Positions 1 to 8,036 of a stretch of DNA of 64,000 nucleotides are shown one piece after another; position 1 is the first letter of the stretch; the number at the start of each line of letters is the position of its first letter. The notes beneath the pieces are model-generated. The model made no database searches, was not told the DNA's origin, and saw nothing but the letters and a program-made list of their open reading frames with translations. Source of the stretch: Arenivirga flava (lineage in GTDB: Bacteria; Actinomycetota; Actinomycetes; Actinomycetales; Microbacteriaceae); assembly GCF_030161575.1 (NCBI RefSeq), contig NZ_BSUL01000001.1:1116001-1180000 (forward strand), read 5' to 3'. A program made the translations under genes and the position numbers.

Positions 1-310
1 CGACGGCGACCGGCTGGGCCGCCTCCGCCTCGTCCCGGCAGTCCGCGAGCACGACCGAGCAGGCTGCCGGCGGCCGGCCGGCCCCGATCGCGGCGCCGGC
101 CCACTTGAGCGAGCCGTCCGGCCACGTGGCCAGCGGCCAGAACTGCGCGGGCACGGCGGCCCCGGACGGGTCCGTCAGCCGCAGCCCGGCGGCATCGGCG
201 ACCGTTCCGCGCGGCAGCGGCAGCCCCCAGGTGGCGCCCGCGGGCAGCCACGCCGGCGGCTCGCCGTCGAGCCAGCGCAGGGGCGCATCGAGTTCGGCGT
301 TCTCGTTCAC
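1..310 (-). CDS. YetA-like / exo-rhamnogalacturonan lyase family protein, N-terminal part
   Basis: Partial gene; only the first ~103 codons lie in the window and the rest runs off the left edge. The start is GTG at 310, overlapping the stop of the upstream DUF1961 gene by four bases (GTGA), so translation is probably coupled. The visible protein has WGLPLPRG near residue 30 and WPLATWPDGSLKW near residues 60-72, which I recognise as the N-terminal RIFT-barrel region of the PcRGLX/YetA family. Members act on rhamnogalacturonan-derived chains. In Bacillus subtilis yetA lies beside lplABCD, and here it follows an Lpl-type transporter, which supports the call. There is no signal peptide, so action would be cytoplasmic. 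The catalytic part is not visible, so the exact reaction is open. Confidence 0.75.
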   Translation of the reverse strand, partial: MNENAELDAPLRWLDGEPPAWLPAGATWGLPLPRGTVADAAGLRLTDPSGAAVPAQFWPLATWPDGSLKWAGAAIGAGRPPAACSVVLADCRDEAEAAQPVAV

Positions 311-948
311 AGGGTCCTGACCTCCAGGTCTCGGTAGTGGGCGACGAGCGGGGCCATCTGACGGAAGCCGATGCGCCCTGAGCCGATGAGGGGGCCGTCG
401 ACCTCGTCGTCCCGCCAGTCGAACAGGGGCAGCCCATCGATCGCGAGGCGCACCCTCGCCCCGTCCTTGAGCACCTCGACCCGGTAGAAGCGCCCGTCGG
501 CATCGAGCGCCGGCGGAACGGGGTCGGCGCCGCTGGCCACCAGCTGGAACCCGGGCGACTTGCGCAGATTGCAGGTGTGGAACGAGCGCTCGTCCGGCCA
601 TCGCCGTCGGAAGTAGGACGCGTGCAGCGTGCGCAGCTCGCCGGAGTGGTACTGCGGGTACCCGCCGTCCCGAGGGCTCAGCGAGGGGTCGAAGATGCTG
701 CCGCCGAGCAGCGAGGTCGCCCCGAAGAACAGCATCGCGAGGCCCGGCTCGGCTCGGGGCGAGAAGTCCCAGGAGATGGCGATCCGATCGCCGAACTCCT
801 CGGGGCACCACAGCGTCCAGTGCGCCTCCGGGCCGCCTGCTGAGGCCAGCCGCAGGCCGTCCTGCGCTCGCCGCGCATCCACCGGACCTTCCGCGATCCA
901 GCCGACCAGATCGTCCGGACCGCGCAGCGCGTTGCTGTAGACGCTCAT
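307..948 (-). CDS. DUF1961 family protein, YesU-like
   Basis: Protein of 213 aa with the features of the DUF1961/YesU family (concanavalin-like fold in known members): an aromatic-rich core with WTLWCPEEFGDRIAISWDF (about residues 43-61), PQYHSGELRTLHASYFRRR and SFHTCNLRKSPGFQLVA, and the C-terminal GSGRIGFRQM segment. YesU belongs to the rhamnogalacturonan utilisation cluster of Bacillus. The precise activity is not established to my knowledge; a role in handling a pectin-derived glycoside is inferred from context. The start is ATG at 948, overlapping the upstream permease stop (ATGA), and the stop overlaps the start of the YetA-like gene. It is therefore an internal gene of a tightly packed operon. 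No signal peptide is visible. Confidence 0.85.
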   Translation of the reverse strand: MSVYSNALRGPDDLVGWIAEGPVDARRAQDGLRLASAGGPEAHWTLWCPEEFGDRIAISWDFSPRAEPGLAMLFFGATSLLGGSIFDPSLSPRDGGYPQYHSGELRTLHASYFRRRWPDERSFHTCNLRKSPGFQLVASGADPVPPALDADGRFYRVEVLKDGARVRLAIDGLPLFDWRDDEVDGPLIGSGRIGFRQMAPLVAHYRDLEVRTL

Positions 949-1826
949 CCCTTCACCGAGCCGATCAGCATGCCCTTGGCGAAGTGCTTCTGCAGGAAGG
1001 GGTAGAAGAGCAGGATCGGCACGGTCGCGACGACGATCACCGCGAACTTCACCCCCTGCGCCGGTGGCAGCGAGCTCGGATCGGACTCGAGCATCGACAG
1101 GTCGGTGGCGGCGGTCACCTGCCGCAGGAACATCTGCAGCGTCCACATCGAGTTGTCGTTGAGATAGAGCAGCGGGGACATGAAGTCGTTCCAGATGCCC
1201 ACGGCGTAGAACAGCGCGAAGGTCGCCAGCACCGGCTTGGACAGCGGCAGGATCACGTTCCACAGCGTCTGCAGCTCGTTCGCGCCGTCGATCTTGGCCG
1301 ACTCCTCCAGCTCGGCGGGCAGCTGCTGGAAGAAGTTCTTGATGATGATGAGGCTGAACGGGTTGATCGCCATCGGCAGGATCAGCGCCCAGTAGGTGTC
1401 GAGCAGCCCGAGATCCTTCACCACCAGGAAGGTCGGGATCATGCCGCCGGAGAAGACCATCGTGATCACGACCAGCGACACCAGGGTCTTCCGCCCCGGC
1501 AGGCCGACCTTGGAGAGCGGATACGCCATCGAGGCGGTGAGGAGCAGCTGCACGACCGTGCCGACGGCCGTGACCGCGATCGTGGTCAGCAGCGCCCGCA
1601 GGAAGGTCGGGCTCGTGAGGATGGACGCGTAGGCCTCGAGGCTGACCGTGTTCGGCCACAGGAAGAAGGACCTCGAGGCCAGCTCGGCCTCGGTGGCGAA
1701 GGACCCGGCTGTGACGAAGACGAAGGGCAGCAGCGCCACGACCCCGAGGGCGCTCAGCAGGACGATGTTCAGCACGTCGAAGACCCGGCCGGCCGGGGTG
1801 TTGAAGCGGTACGGCTCTCGCGCCAT
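945..1826 (-). CDS. Carbohydrate ABC transporter permease, LplC/YtcP-like
   Basis: 293-residue inner-membrane permease of the CUT1 sugar-importer family. It has six hydrophobic segments, the first near residues 20-45 (IVLLSALGVVALLPFVFV), and the cytoplasmic coupling helix LEESAKIDGANELQTLW around residue 190, the EAA-type motif that contacts the ATPase. It ends in the IGSVKG tail common to the YtcP/LplC subgroup. It pairs with the permease encoded just upstream; the two overlap by one to four bases. The substrate is inferred from neighbours (YesL, DUF1961, YetA-like) to be an oligosaccharide from rhamnogalacturonan or a related pectin fragment. No ATPase gene is nearby. The start at 1826 is the only ATG that follows a coupled stop. 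Confidence 0.9.
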   Translation of the reverse strand: MAREPYRFNTPAGRVFDVLNIVLLSALGVVALLPFVFVTAGSFATEAELASRSFFLWPNTVSLEAYASILTSPTFLRALLTTIAVTAVGTVVQLLLTASMAYPLSKVGLPGRKTLVSLVVITMVFSGGMIPTFLVVKDLGLLDTYWALILPMAINPFSLIIIKNFFQQLPAELEESAKIDGANELQTLWNVILPLSKPVLATFALFYAVGIWNDFMSPLLYLNDNSMWTLQMFLRQVTAATDLSMLESDPSSLPPAQGVKFAVIVVATVPILLFYPFLQKHFAKGMLIGSVKG

Positions 1827-2791
1827 CAGAAGATCCCTGTCTGCTTGAAGCGGCGGGCCACCCAGTTGGCGCCGAAGATCAGCACCACGCCGACGACGGC
1901 CTTGAAGAGCCCGACGGCGGTCGAGTAGCTGTAGCTGCCCTGCGTGATGCCCATGAAGTACACGTAGGTGTCGAACACGTCGGCCACCTGCCGGTTGAGC
2001 GCGTTGGTCATCAGGTAGATCTGCTCGAACCCGGTGTTGAGCACCTGGCCCATCTGCAGCACGAGCATGACCACGACGGTGGGCATGATCGACGGCAGGG
2101 TGATGTGCCAGACCCGCTGGAACCGCCCCGCACCGTCGAGGATGGCGGCCTCGTACTGCTCCTGATCGACGCTGGCCAGGGCGGCGAGGAAGATGATCGT
2201 GCCCCACCCGGTGTTCTTCCAGATGTCCTGCAGCACGATGATCGGCCGGAACCAGGCGGGATCGCTGAGGAAGTCGATGTCGGTGCCGAGCAGCCCGTTG
2301 AGCGCTTGGAAGAGCGGACCGATCTCGAGCGCGAAGAGCAGGTAGGTCAGCGACGCCACCACGGTCCACGACAGGAAGTGCGGGATGTAGATGAGCGTCT
2401 GCACGGTCCGCTTGAGCAGGTTCAGCCGCAGCTCGTTGAGCAGCAGCGCCACGAGGACGGTGAGCGGGAAGGCGATCAGCAGGCTCAGCAGCGCGAGGAT
2501 GAGGGTGTTGCCCAGCAGCCGGGGGAAGTCCGGGCTCGCGAAGAAGGCCTCGAAGTGCGCCGTGCCGACCCAGGGACTCCCGGTCACGCCGAGGAACGGC
2601 AGGTAGTCCTTGAAGGCGATCACGGCGCCGTACATCGGCCCGTAGCGGAACAGGGCGAAGTAGACGACGCCGGGCAGCAGCAGCAGGTAGAGCCAGCGCC
2701 ACCGCGCGACATGCGCCACCGCACCGCCGCGGCGCCGACGGGGCGGGGCGGTGCGGCGACCCGCGACCGCCCCCGCCGTGTCAGTCGACAT
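1826..2791 (-). CDS. Carbohydrate ABC transporter permease, LplB-like
   Basis: 321-residue permease, partner of the downstream LplC-like protein. After a basic N-terminus (RRTAPPRRRRGG) come six hydrophobic segments, starting with WLYLLLLPGVVYFALFRYGP near residue 35. Its coupling loop YEAAILDGAGRFQRVW sits near residue 215. The GVVYFALFRYGPMYGAVIAF opening is typical of the LplB/YtcP (DUF4832-independent, CUT1) permeases that serve uronide or oligosaccharide uptake in Firmicutes and Actinobacteria. The start ATG at 2791 lies inside the 3' end of the binding-protein gene (11-base overlap), so the two are probably translationally coupled. An upstream in-frame extension is open but lacks a family match. 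Confidence 0.9.
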   Translation of the reverse strand: MSTDTAGAVAGRRTAPPRRRRGGAVAHVARWRWLYLLLLPGVVYFALFRYGPMYGAVIAFKDYLPFLGVTGSPWVGTAHFEAFFASPDFPRLLGNTLILALLSLLIAFPLTVLVALLLNELRLNLLKRTVQTLIYIPHFLSWTVVASLTYLLFALEIGPLFQALNGLLGTDIDFLSDPAWFRPIIVLQDIWKNTGWGTIIFLAALASVDQEQYEAAILDGAGRFQRVWHITLPSIMPTVVVMLVLQMGQVLNTGFEQIYLMTNALNRQVADVFDTYVYFMGITQGSYSYSTAVGLFKAVVGVVLIFGANWVARRFKQTGIF

Positions 2792-4310
2792 CGTCGGCGA
2801 GCGCGTTGATCTCGTCGATGACGCGATCGCCGCCGCTGCTGCGCCAACGCTCGATCGCGGCCAGCAGGCCGTCGCGGTCGATCTGGCCCGCAATGTACTG
2901 GATGCGCGCGTCGGCGATGATCGTGTCGAGCTGCGCCCCTTGCGCGGCGTAGGTCGCCGAGACGAACCCGGCCGCGGGGTCGTAGACGGCCGCCTCGAGA
3001 TCGGAGGCCTCGATGCTGCGGCGCTTGTCGTAGAGCTCCTGCTCGGCCTCGCTCTGCGGCTTCGGGAGGAATCCGGGCCGTCCCGTGACGTTCGTGCCGA
3101 GCTGGGCGTAGCTGCCCACGGCGTCGAGCAGGTCCTGCGGCGCATCCTCGATCGGCACGGCGAAGTCGCCGTCGAGCTCGTACGTGACGCCCTCGAGGCC
3201 GCTGCTCACGATGGGCCAGGCTTCGTCGGAGTTCAGCGCATCGAGCACCTCGAGCACCCGGTGCAGGGCCTCCTCCGTCGGCACCGAGGCCTTCGGGATG
3301 GCGAGGAACCCGCTGTAGCCGGCCGTCGGGTGCGCGAGCAGCTCGCCGCCGGGACCGGTCAGGTTGCCGGTGACGTCGACGTAGCGGCCGAAGTGCTCGG
3401 GGTCGGCCTGCTTGAACAGCGCCGCGATCGAACCGGCCCGCGAGTGGACGTCGATGATGATGCCGCCGTCGCCGTTGAGGAACGGCTGGTTCCAGTCCGC
3501 AGAGTCGAGGGTCGCGTAGTCGGCGTTGACCAGGCCCTCGTCGACGAGCCGCTTGGCGTAGTCGACGCCGTCGAGCCACTGCTCGGTGGTGAAGCTCGGG
3601 ACGAGCTCGCCGCCGCGCTCCGTCCAGCGGTTCCCCGCTCCGTGCCAGGTCTCGATGACGTCGTAGGGGCTGTTGCTGCCGATGCCCCCGGGCCACTTCG
3701 GGATGATGAGGCCGTAGGTGTCGTCGACGCCGTTGCCGTCCGGATCGCGCTCGGAGAAGGCCTTGGCGATCTCGTAGAGGTCGTCGGTGGTCTGCGGCAG
3801 CGGCAGGCCGAGCGCCTCGAGCCAGTCCTTCCGGATGATGACGGCCGCGCGCATGACATCGCGTGCGCGGAAGACCCCGTAGACCTCCCCGTTGATGCTG
3901 GCCGCCTCCTGCACCTCGGGCATGGTGGTCGTCAGGTTCGGGTAGTCCGCGAGGTGCTCGGTGAGGTTCCAGAAGGCTCCCGCCTCCGCGTTCTTGACGA
4001 AGCCGGGATCCTTGCCCTGCACGATCATCACCTGGGGGACGTCGTCCCCGGCGAGGGTGATGTTGGTCTTGTCGGCGTAGGAGGAGTTCGGCACCCAGGT
4101 GATGTCGAGCTCCACGCCGGCGATCTCCTCGAGCGCGGTGTGGATCGCGTTGTCGCCGGAGGGGGACGTGGTCGACAGGTAGGGCACCATCATCGAGAGG
4201 CGGCCGTCATCGGCGACGGGTGCGCCCGAGGAGCAGCCCGCGAGGGCGAGCATCGCGGCAGTCGTGGCGGACACGACGGCGATGCGCAGGGGTCGGCGGG
4301 TATCGGTCAT
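2781..4310 (-). CDS. Extracellular solute-binding lipoprotein of an Lpl/Ytc-type importer
   Basis: 509-residue binding protein, long for the group but typical for LipO/YtcQ-like proteins. Signal: basic MTDTRRPLR, hydrophobic stretch, and lipobox LALAGC with the lipidated cysteine at residue 26, so the mature protein is anchored outside the membrane. The mature part has the type-1 fold features of extracellular solute-binding proteins, including the calcium-loop-like stretch ERDPDGNGVDDTYGLI (about residues 195-210). It captures an oligosaccharide and hands it to the two permeases encoded next. The ATG at 4310 overlaps the stop of the YesL-like gene (ATGA). Context points to a pectin or rhamnogalacturonan fragment as ligand; the ligand itself cannot be read from sequence. 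Confidence 0.9.
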   Translation of the reverse strand: MTDTRRPLRIAVVSATTAAMLALAGCSSGAPVADDGRLSMMVPYLSTTSPSGDNAIHTALEEIAGVELDITWVPNSSYADKTNITLAGDDVPQVMIVQGKDPGFVKNAEAGAFWNLTEHLADYPNLTTTMPEVQEAASINGEVYGVFRARDVMRAAVIIRKDWLEALGLPLPQTTDDLYEIAKAFSERDPDGNGVDDTYGLIIPKWPGGIGSNSPYDVIETWHGAGNRWTERGGELVPSFTTEQWLDGVDYAKRLVDEGLVNADYATLDSADWNQPFLNGDGGIIIDVHSRAGSIAALFKQADPEHFGRYVDVTGNLTGPGGELLAHPTAGYSGFLAIPKASVPTEEALHRVLEVLDALNSDEAWPIVSSGLEGVTYELDGDFAVPIEDAPQDLLDAVGSYAQLGTNVTGRPGFLPKPQSEAEQELYDKRRSIEASDLEAAVYDPAAGFVSATYAAQGAQLDTIIADARIQYIAGQIDRDGLLAAIERWRSSGGDRVIDEINALADDVD

Positions 4311-4936
4311 GGATGAACTCCTTCGTTCTGCTGTGCGATCGCCGCTTCGTTGACGGCGAAGAAGCCGAGGCTGATGACCGTGGATGCGGTCAGCCATGCC
4401 CCGACGGAGAGGAAGACGGCCAGGGAGGGCAGCGCCAGGGTCGCCGCGGTCAGTACGGCGCCCACCGCGAGCAGCAGCAGCGCGTGCGGCAGGTTGCGCA
4501 GCAACCAGCGGGAGGCGGCCGGAACGTAGGAGCGCCCCCGGAGCTCGTAGTTGGCGACCATGGCGCTCGAGACCGCGGCGACGACCGCCGCGTAGGCACC
4601 GCCGACCAGCAGGGCCGCCGCCCAGGGGCCGCCGGTGCGCCCCAGCTGCGCGGTGCCCTGGGCGATCAGCAGCGCGGCGATCAGGACGGGCACGCCGACG
4701 GCGATCTGCGCGCCGAGGAACTCGCGTCGCCACGCCGTCGCGAAGGCCGCCACGACCGCGAAGCGCTCCCCGCGGAGACGCCGCCGGGTGAGCACCGAGA
4801 CGGCGACCGTCGCGGGGGCGAGCCCGAGCACGACGCCCCCGGCGATCGTGCCTCCGAGCCAGAGGGCGTTCATCGCCGCGGCCCACAGCACCCAGTCGCA
4901 GGCCTCGTGCGCGCGCAGGGCCCAGTTCTTCGTCAC
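4307..4936 (-). CDS. YesL family (DUF624) membrane protein
   Basis: 209-residue integral membrane protein with about five hydrophobic segments. The N-terminal block NALWLGGTIAGGVVLGLAPATVA (about residues 18-40) is diagnostic of the YesL/DUF624 family, small membrane proteins found next to Lpl/Ytc-type sugar importers whose function is unknown. I chose the GTG at 4936 rather than an in-frame ATG at 4966, because GAGGAGG lies seven bases before it and the longer form would place that ribosome site inside the coding region. It is the first gene of the minus-strand operon and is coupled to the binding-protein gene by an ATGA overlap. A second, more divergent YesL-like gene occurs at 9958. Confidence 0.85.
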   Translation of the reverse strand: MTKNWALRAHEACDWVLWAAAMNALWLGGTIAGGVVLGLAPATVAVSVLTRRRLRGERFAVVAAFATAWRREFLGAQIAVGVPVLIAALLIAQGTAQLGRTGGPWAAALLVGGAYAAVVAAVSSAMVANYELRGRSYVPAASRWLLRNLPHALLLLAVGAVLTAATLALPSLAVFLSVGAWLTASTVISLGFFAVNEAAIAQQNEGVHP

Positions 4937-4972
4937 AGCGACACCTCCTCGTGTCGACGTCCGCATCGTCTT

Positions 4973-4986
4973 GGAATGCGCTTTCC
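4973..4986. promoter_or_regulatory. Putative LacI-family operator (GGAATGCGCTTTCC)
   Basis: Near-perfect 14-base palindrome centred on CG, lying 37 bases upstream of the YesL-like gene and about 165 bases before the divergent lacI-type gene at 5151. It fits GGnAAnCGnTTnCC, the general LacI/CcpA-type operator form, and matches four other sites in this window. The neighbouring regulator is the obvious candidate to bind it; that is inference. Confidence 0.65.
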
Positions 4987-5150
4987 GTGAGTGTTCTCCG
5001 CGCCGCCGTCGTTGTCAATGGAAATTCGGCAAAACCGCGAGTTTTTTTGCCGGCGTCGGCATGCCTGGACCGGTCCGCGCCGCGACCGCGCGCCGGGCGG
5101 CGACCACCCCGCTCACCCGCGAACCCGGCGGGCAGGCCAGGATTGGCGAC

Positions 5151-6167
5151 ATGAAGCGCATCGGCATCCGCGACGTGGCGCGCCATGCGAGCGTCTCCAT
5201 CAGCACGGTCTCGAATGCGCTGAACCGCCCGCACCTCGTCACGCCGGCACTGGCCGCCCGGGTGCGGCGCGTGGCCGACGAGCTCGGCTACGTTCCGCTG
5301 CAGGCGGCGCAGCAGCTGCGCGCCGGCCGCAGCGGCCTGCTCGGCATGACGGTCATCAACATCGCCAACCCGTTCTTCGGCGCGATGGTGGCCGGGGCCG
5401 AGGAGGCGGCGACCGCGGCGAACCTCCGCGTGCTCGTGGGCAACAGCGACGACGACCACGAGAAGGAGCGCGCGCACCTCGAGCTCTTCGAGCGGGTGCA
5501 GGTGGAGGGCGTCCTCATCTCGCCCTACGGCGCGACCCCGGAGGAGATCGACCGCCTCCGCCGCAGGGGCATCCCCGCGGTCCTCGTCGACGCGGTCGAC
5601 GGACGCGGCGAACTGCCCTCCGTCTCCTTCGACGACGTCGCCGGCGGCCGCCTGGCCGTCCAGCACCTCATCGCGCTCGGCCGGCGGAGACTGGCCTTCA
5701 TCGGCGGCCAGGACTCGGTGGCGCAGGTGGCGCAGCGGCTGGTCGGCGCCCGGGCGGCGGCGGCGGAGCATCCGGACGTGCAGCTCGACGTCGCCTGGAC
5801 CCACCGGGTCACGAGCGGCATCGGCCGCGAGCTCGGCCTGCGCATCGCCTCGATGCCGACGGACGAGCGACCCGACGGCATCGTCACGACGAACGACCAC
5901 CTCGCCTGCGGCATCGTCTACGGCCTGATCGCCGGCGGCACCCGCGTGCCCGAGCAGGTCGCGGTCGTCGGCTACGACGACATCGAGTTCGCCGCCGTCG
6001 CGGCCGTGCCGCTCACCTCCGTGCGCCAGCCCGCTCGCGAGATGGGTCGTCGGGCCGCGCAGCTGCTGCTGCCGGCGGTGACGGATGGCCGCACGCTCGA
6101 TCCCGCCGACAGCATCGTCTTCGCGCCGGAGCTCATCGTGCGCGAGTCGACCGGCGGCCGCTCCTAG
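5151..6167 (+). CDS. LacI family transcriptional regulator
   Basis: 338-residue regulator. Residues 4-30 (IGIRDVARHASVSISTVSNALN) form the LacI helix-turn-helix, followed by the hinge PLQAAQQLRAGRSG and a periplasmic-binding-like effector domain beginning LLGMTVINIANPFFG and ending with the VAVVGYDDIEFA block. The serine- and valine-containing recognition helix is the standard STVSNALN type. It is transcribed away from the rhamnogalacturonan-type operon and towards the galactoside operon, so it may control either or both. The start ATG at 5151 has no clear ribosome site, but CAGGAT seven bases upstream could be a -10 element of a leaderless transcript. The effector is unknown. Confidence 0.9.
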   Translation: MKRIGIRDVARHASVSISTVSNALNRPHLVTPALAARVRRVADELGYVPLQAAQQLRAGRSGLLGMTVINIANPFFGAMVAGAEEAATAANLRVLVGNSDDDHEKERAHLELFERVQVEGVLISPYGATPEEIDRLRRRGIPAVLVDAVDGRGELPSVSFDDVAGGRLAVQHLIALGRRRLAFIGGQDSVAQVAQRLVGARAAAAEHPDVQLDVAWTHRVTSGIGRELGLRIASMPTDERPDGIVTTNDHLACGIVYGLIAGGTRVPEQVAVVGYDDIEFAAVAAVPLTSVRQPAREMGRRAAQLLLPAVTDGRTLDPADSIVFAPELIVRESTGGRS

Positions 6168-6186
6168 CGACCCATGTGCCGCTCGG

Positions 6187-6460
6187 GCCCGAGCCGCCCG
6201 CAGCGCCTGCGCCGCAGCACAGCGCACGGTGTTGCAGCACCCGAGCGACAACGGAGCATCGGGACCGGTACGCATCCGTCGTCCGCATACGTCATCGCCC
6301 GCAGGCGGCCGGCGCACGCGGCACCGAGCCCGAGCCGCCCGCAGCGCAGCGCAGCGCAGCGCACGGTGTTGCAGCACCCGAGCGACAACGGAGCATCGGG
6401 ACCGGTACGCATCCGTCGTCCGGGTACGGCATCGCACGCAGGCGGCCGGCGCACGCGGCG
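6187..6460. repeat. Two direct copies of a ~135-base intergenic repeat
   Basis: The gene-free stretch 6168-6657 begins with two copies of the same unit, about 6187-6322 and 6328-6460. The core 6221-6284 is identical to 6358-6421 (64 bases, spacing 137). Each copy contains short inverted repeats, for example GGTG-TTGCAG-CACC and CCCGA ... TCGGG, so both can fold. No credible reading frame is seen. The repeat ends before the operator region of the next operon. Confidence 0.8.
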
Positions 6461-6545
6461 AGGTGGCGCTCGGTCGACCTCGCGCCGCTCACGCAGGGGA
6501 ATCACTGGCCGGAAAGCCCTTCCCGAGCCACGGCAAGTTTTCCTT

Positions 6546-6590
6546 GCGAAACGTTTTTCCGCCGGGTACGGTTCTCGGCAAGCGCTTTCT
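6546..6590. promoter_or_regulatory. Pair of putative LacI-type operators before the galactoside operon
   Basis: Two palindromic sites centred on CG lie 68-112 bases before the binding-protein gene: GCGAAACGTTTTTC at 6546-6559 and GGCAAGCGCTTTCT at 6577-6590. The second fits the GGnAAnCGCTTnCC pattern at all but the last base; the first is weaker. A further imperfect candidate, GGAAAGCCCTTCCC, is at 6521-6534. The 31-base centre-to-centre spacing of the two main sites (three helical turns) would suit cooperative repression. The regulator is inferred to be the LacI protein encoded at 5151. Confidence 0.55.
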
Positions 6591-6657
6591 CACAGCGGGA
6601 TCGCCGGCCGTCTCCGAGGCCGACGGTCGAGGACGACGACGTTCTGGAAGGACAACG

Positions 6658-7962
6658 ATGTTCAACACCAAGAGGACCGCCGCGCTCATCGCAGCGGCGA
6701 CCGGCACGGCACTCGTGCTCGCGGGATGCTCCGGCGGCTCCAGCGGCGGCGGGGGCGAGTTCGACCCCGACGAGGAGACCACCCTCAACTTCGCGTTCTG
6801 GGGCAACGACGTGCGCGCCGGTCTGTACGACCAGGCCATCGACCTCTTCAACGAGGAGTACCCGAACGTCTCGGTGCAGACCTCCTTCCTGCCCTACCCC
6901 GACTACTGGGAGCGCCGCCAGACCGAGGCCGCCGGCGGCGGTCTGCCCGACGTGCTCGCCACGGACATCAGCTACCTGCGCCAGTACTCCGAGAACGGGT
7001 TGCTGCTCGACCTCGAGCCCTACCTCGGCGAGCAGATCGACACCGGGCCCTTCGACGAGGCGGTCCTCGGCTCCGGCGAGGTCGCCGACATCACCGCGGG
7101 CATCCCGATCTCCACCAACGCGTGGGGCCTGTTCACCAACCCGACCCTGCTCGCCGAGATCGGCGTCGAGGACTTCGCCGGCGGCGACTGGGACGACTAC
7201 ACCGCCTGGATCGAGGACACCACGGCTGCCGCCGAAGCCGCGGGCGTGGAGGCCTGGGGCGCCGGTGACTGGACCGGCCGCATCCAGGTCTTCGAGCTCC
7301 AGCAGCGCGCCCAGGGCGAGGAGCTCTTCACCGAGGACGGCGAGCCGAACTTCGACGAGGACGACCTGCGCGACTTCTGGAACCAGACCACCGAGCAGCG
7401 CGAGGCCGGCGCCTTCATCCCGCAGCAGCGTGTCGAGGAGCAGCTGCCGCTGGGCGCCTTCGACACCGCCCTCACCGCGAGCGAGATGACCTGGGACAAC
7501 TTCGGCGCGGGCTACCTGGCCAACCTCGGTGAGGGCTACCCCGAGCTCAACCTCATCGAGCCGCCCGTGACGGAGGAGGGCGCGAAGGACCTCTACCAGA
7601 AGGCGGGCATGCTGCTCTCGGCGTCGGCGGGCACCGACCACGGCGAGGCTGCGGCGATCTTCATCGACTTCATGGTCAACGACCCCGAGGTGGGCGCGAT
7701 CTTCGGCACCAACCGCGGCCTCCCGGCCAGCGAGACCGCGCGCAGCAGCTCGGACCTGAGCGGTCTCGACGCGCAGATCGAGGAGTACGAGGCCTCGATC
7801 GCCGATCGTCTCGGCGACGCCCCGCCCGTGCCGATCGTCGGCTTCGGCAACATCGAGGAGGAGTTCCGCGTGCTCGGCACCGAGCTCATGTTCGGCACGG
7901 TGACCGTCGACGAGGCCGTCGACCGCTTCTTCACCGAGATGGACGTCGCGCTCAACTCCTGA
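6658..7962 (+). CDS. Extracellular sugar-binding lipoprotein (CUT1 importer)
   Basis: 434-residue binding protein. The signal peptide MFNTKRTAALIAAATG ends in lipobox LVLAGC with cysteine 24. The mature domain begins TTLNFAFWGNDVRAGLYDQAIDLFN and has the features of family-1 extracellular solute-binding proteins (for instance LPDVLATDISYLRQYS near residues 95-110). It should deliver a galactoside or galacto-oligosaccharide to the permeases at 8037 and 9038, judging from the GH42 and GH27-type enzymes in the same operon. The start ATG at 6658 follows GGAAGGA. It is the first gene of the operon, with LacI-type operators upstream, so induction by the transported sugar is likely. Confidence 0.9.
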   Translation: MFNTKRTAALIAAATGTALVLAGCSGGSSGGGGEFDPDEETTLNFAFWGNDVRAGLYDQAIDLFNEEYPNVSVQTSFLPYPDYWERRQTEAAGGGLPDVLATDISYLRQYSENGLLLDLEPYLGEQIDTGPFDEAVLGSGEVADITAGIPISTNAWGLFTNPTLLAEIGVEDFAGGDWDDYTAWIEDTTAAAEAAGVEAWGAGDWTGRIQVFELQQRAQGEELFTEDGEPNFDEDDLRDFWNQTTEQREAGAFIPQQRVEEQLPLGAFDTALTASEMTWDNFGAGYLANLGEGYPELNLIEPPVTEEGAKDLYQKAGMLLSASAGTDHGEAAAIFIDFMVNDPEVGAIFGTNRGLPASETARSSSDLSGLDAQIEEYEASIADRLGDAPPVPIVGFGNIEEEFRVLGTELMFGTVTVDEAVDRFFTEMDVALNS

Positions 7963-7971
7963 CCGGAATCA

Positions 7972-8002
7972 CCGCGGGGGCGACGCGACGTCGCCCCCGC
8001 GG
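7972..8002 (+). terminator. Intra-operon GC hairpin between binding protein and permease genes
   Basis: A perfect 14-base stem starting CCGCGGGGGC, with a three-base loop, begins ten bases after the binding-protein stop. It has no U-run. Because the permease genes continue in the same direction, it more likely blocks 3' decay or partly terminates, giving excess binding-protein mRNA, than ends the operon completely. That role is inferred from analogous sugar operons. Confidence 0.6.
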
Positions 8003-8036
8003 CACCCCTTCCCAGACTGCGATGGAGGAGTCACCG

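Noticed and set aside
2781-6437. Very long open frames opposite or out of frame with known genes (for example 2781-6437 beyond the binding-protein gene, 10136-13501 minus, 54886-58107 plus)
   Set aside because: They overlap genes with clear motifs, are composed of A/R/P/G-rich sequence, and lack ribosome sites. Such frames arise from high GC content.
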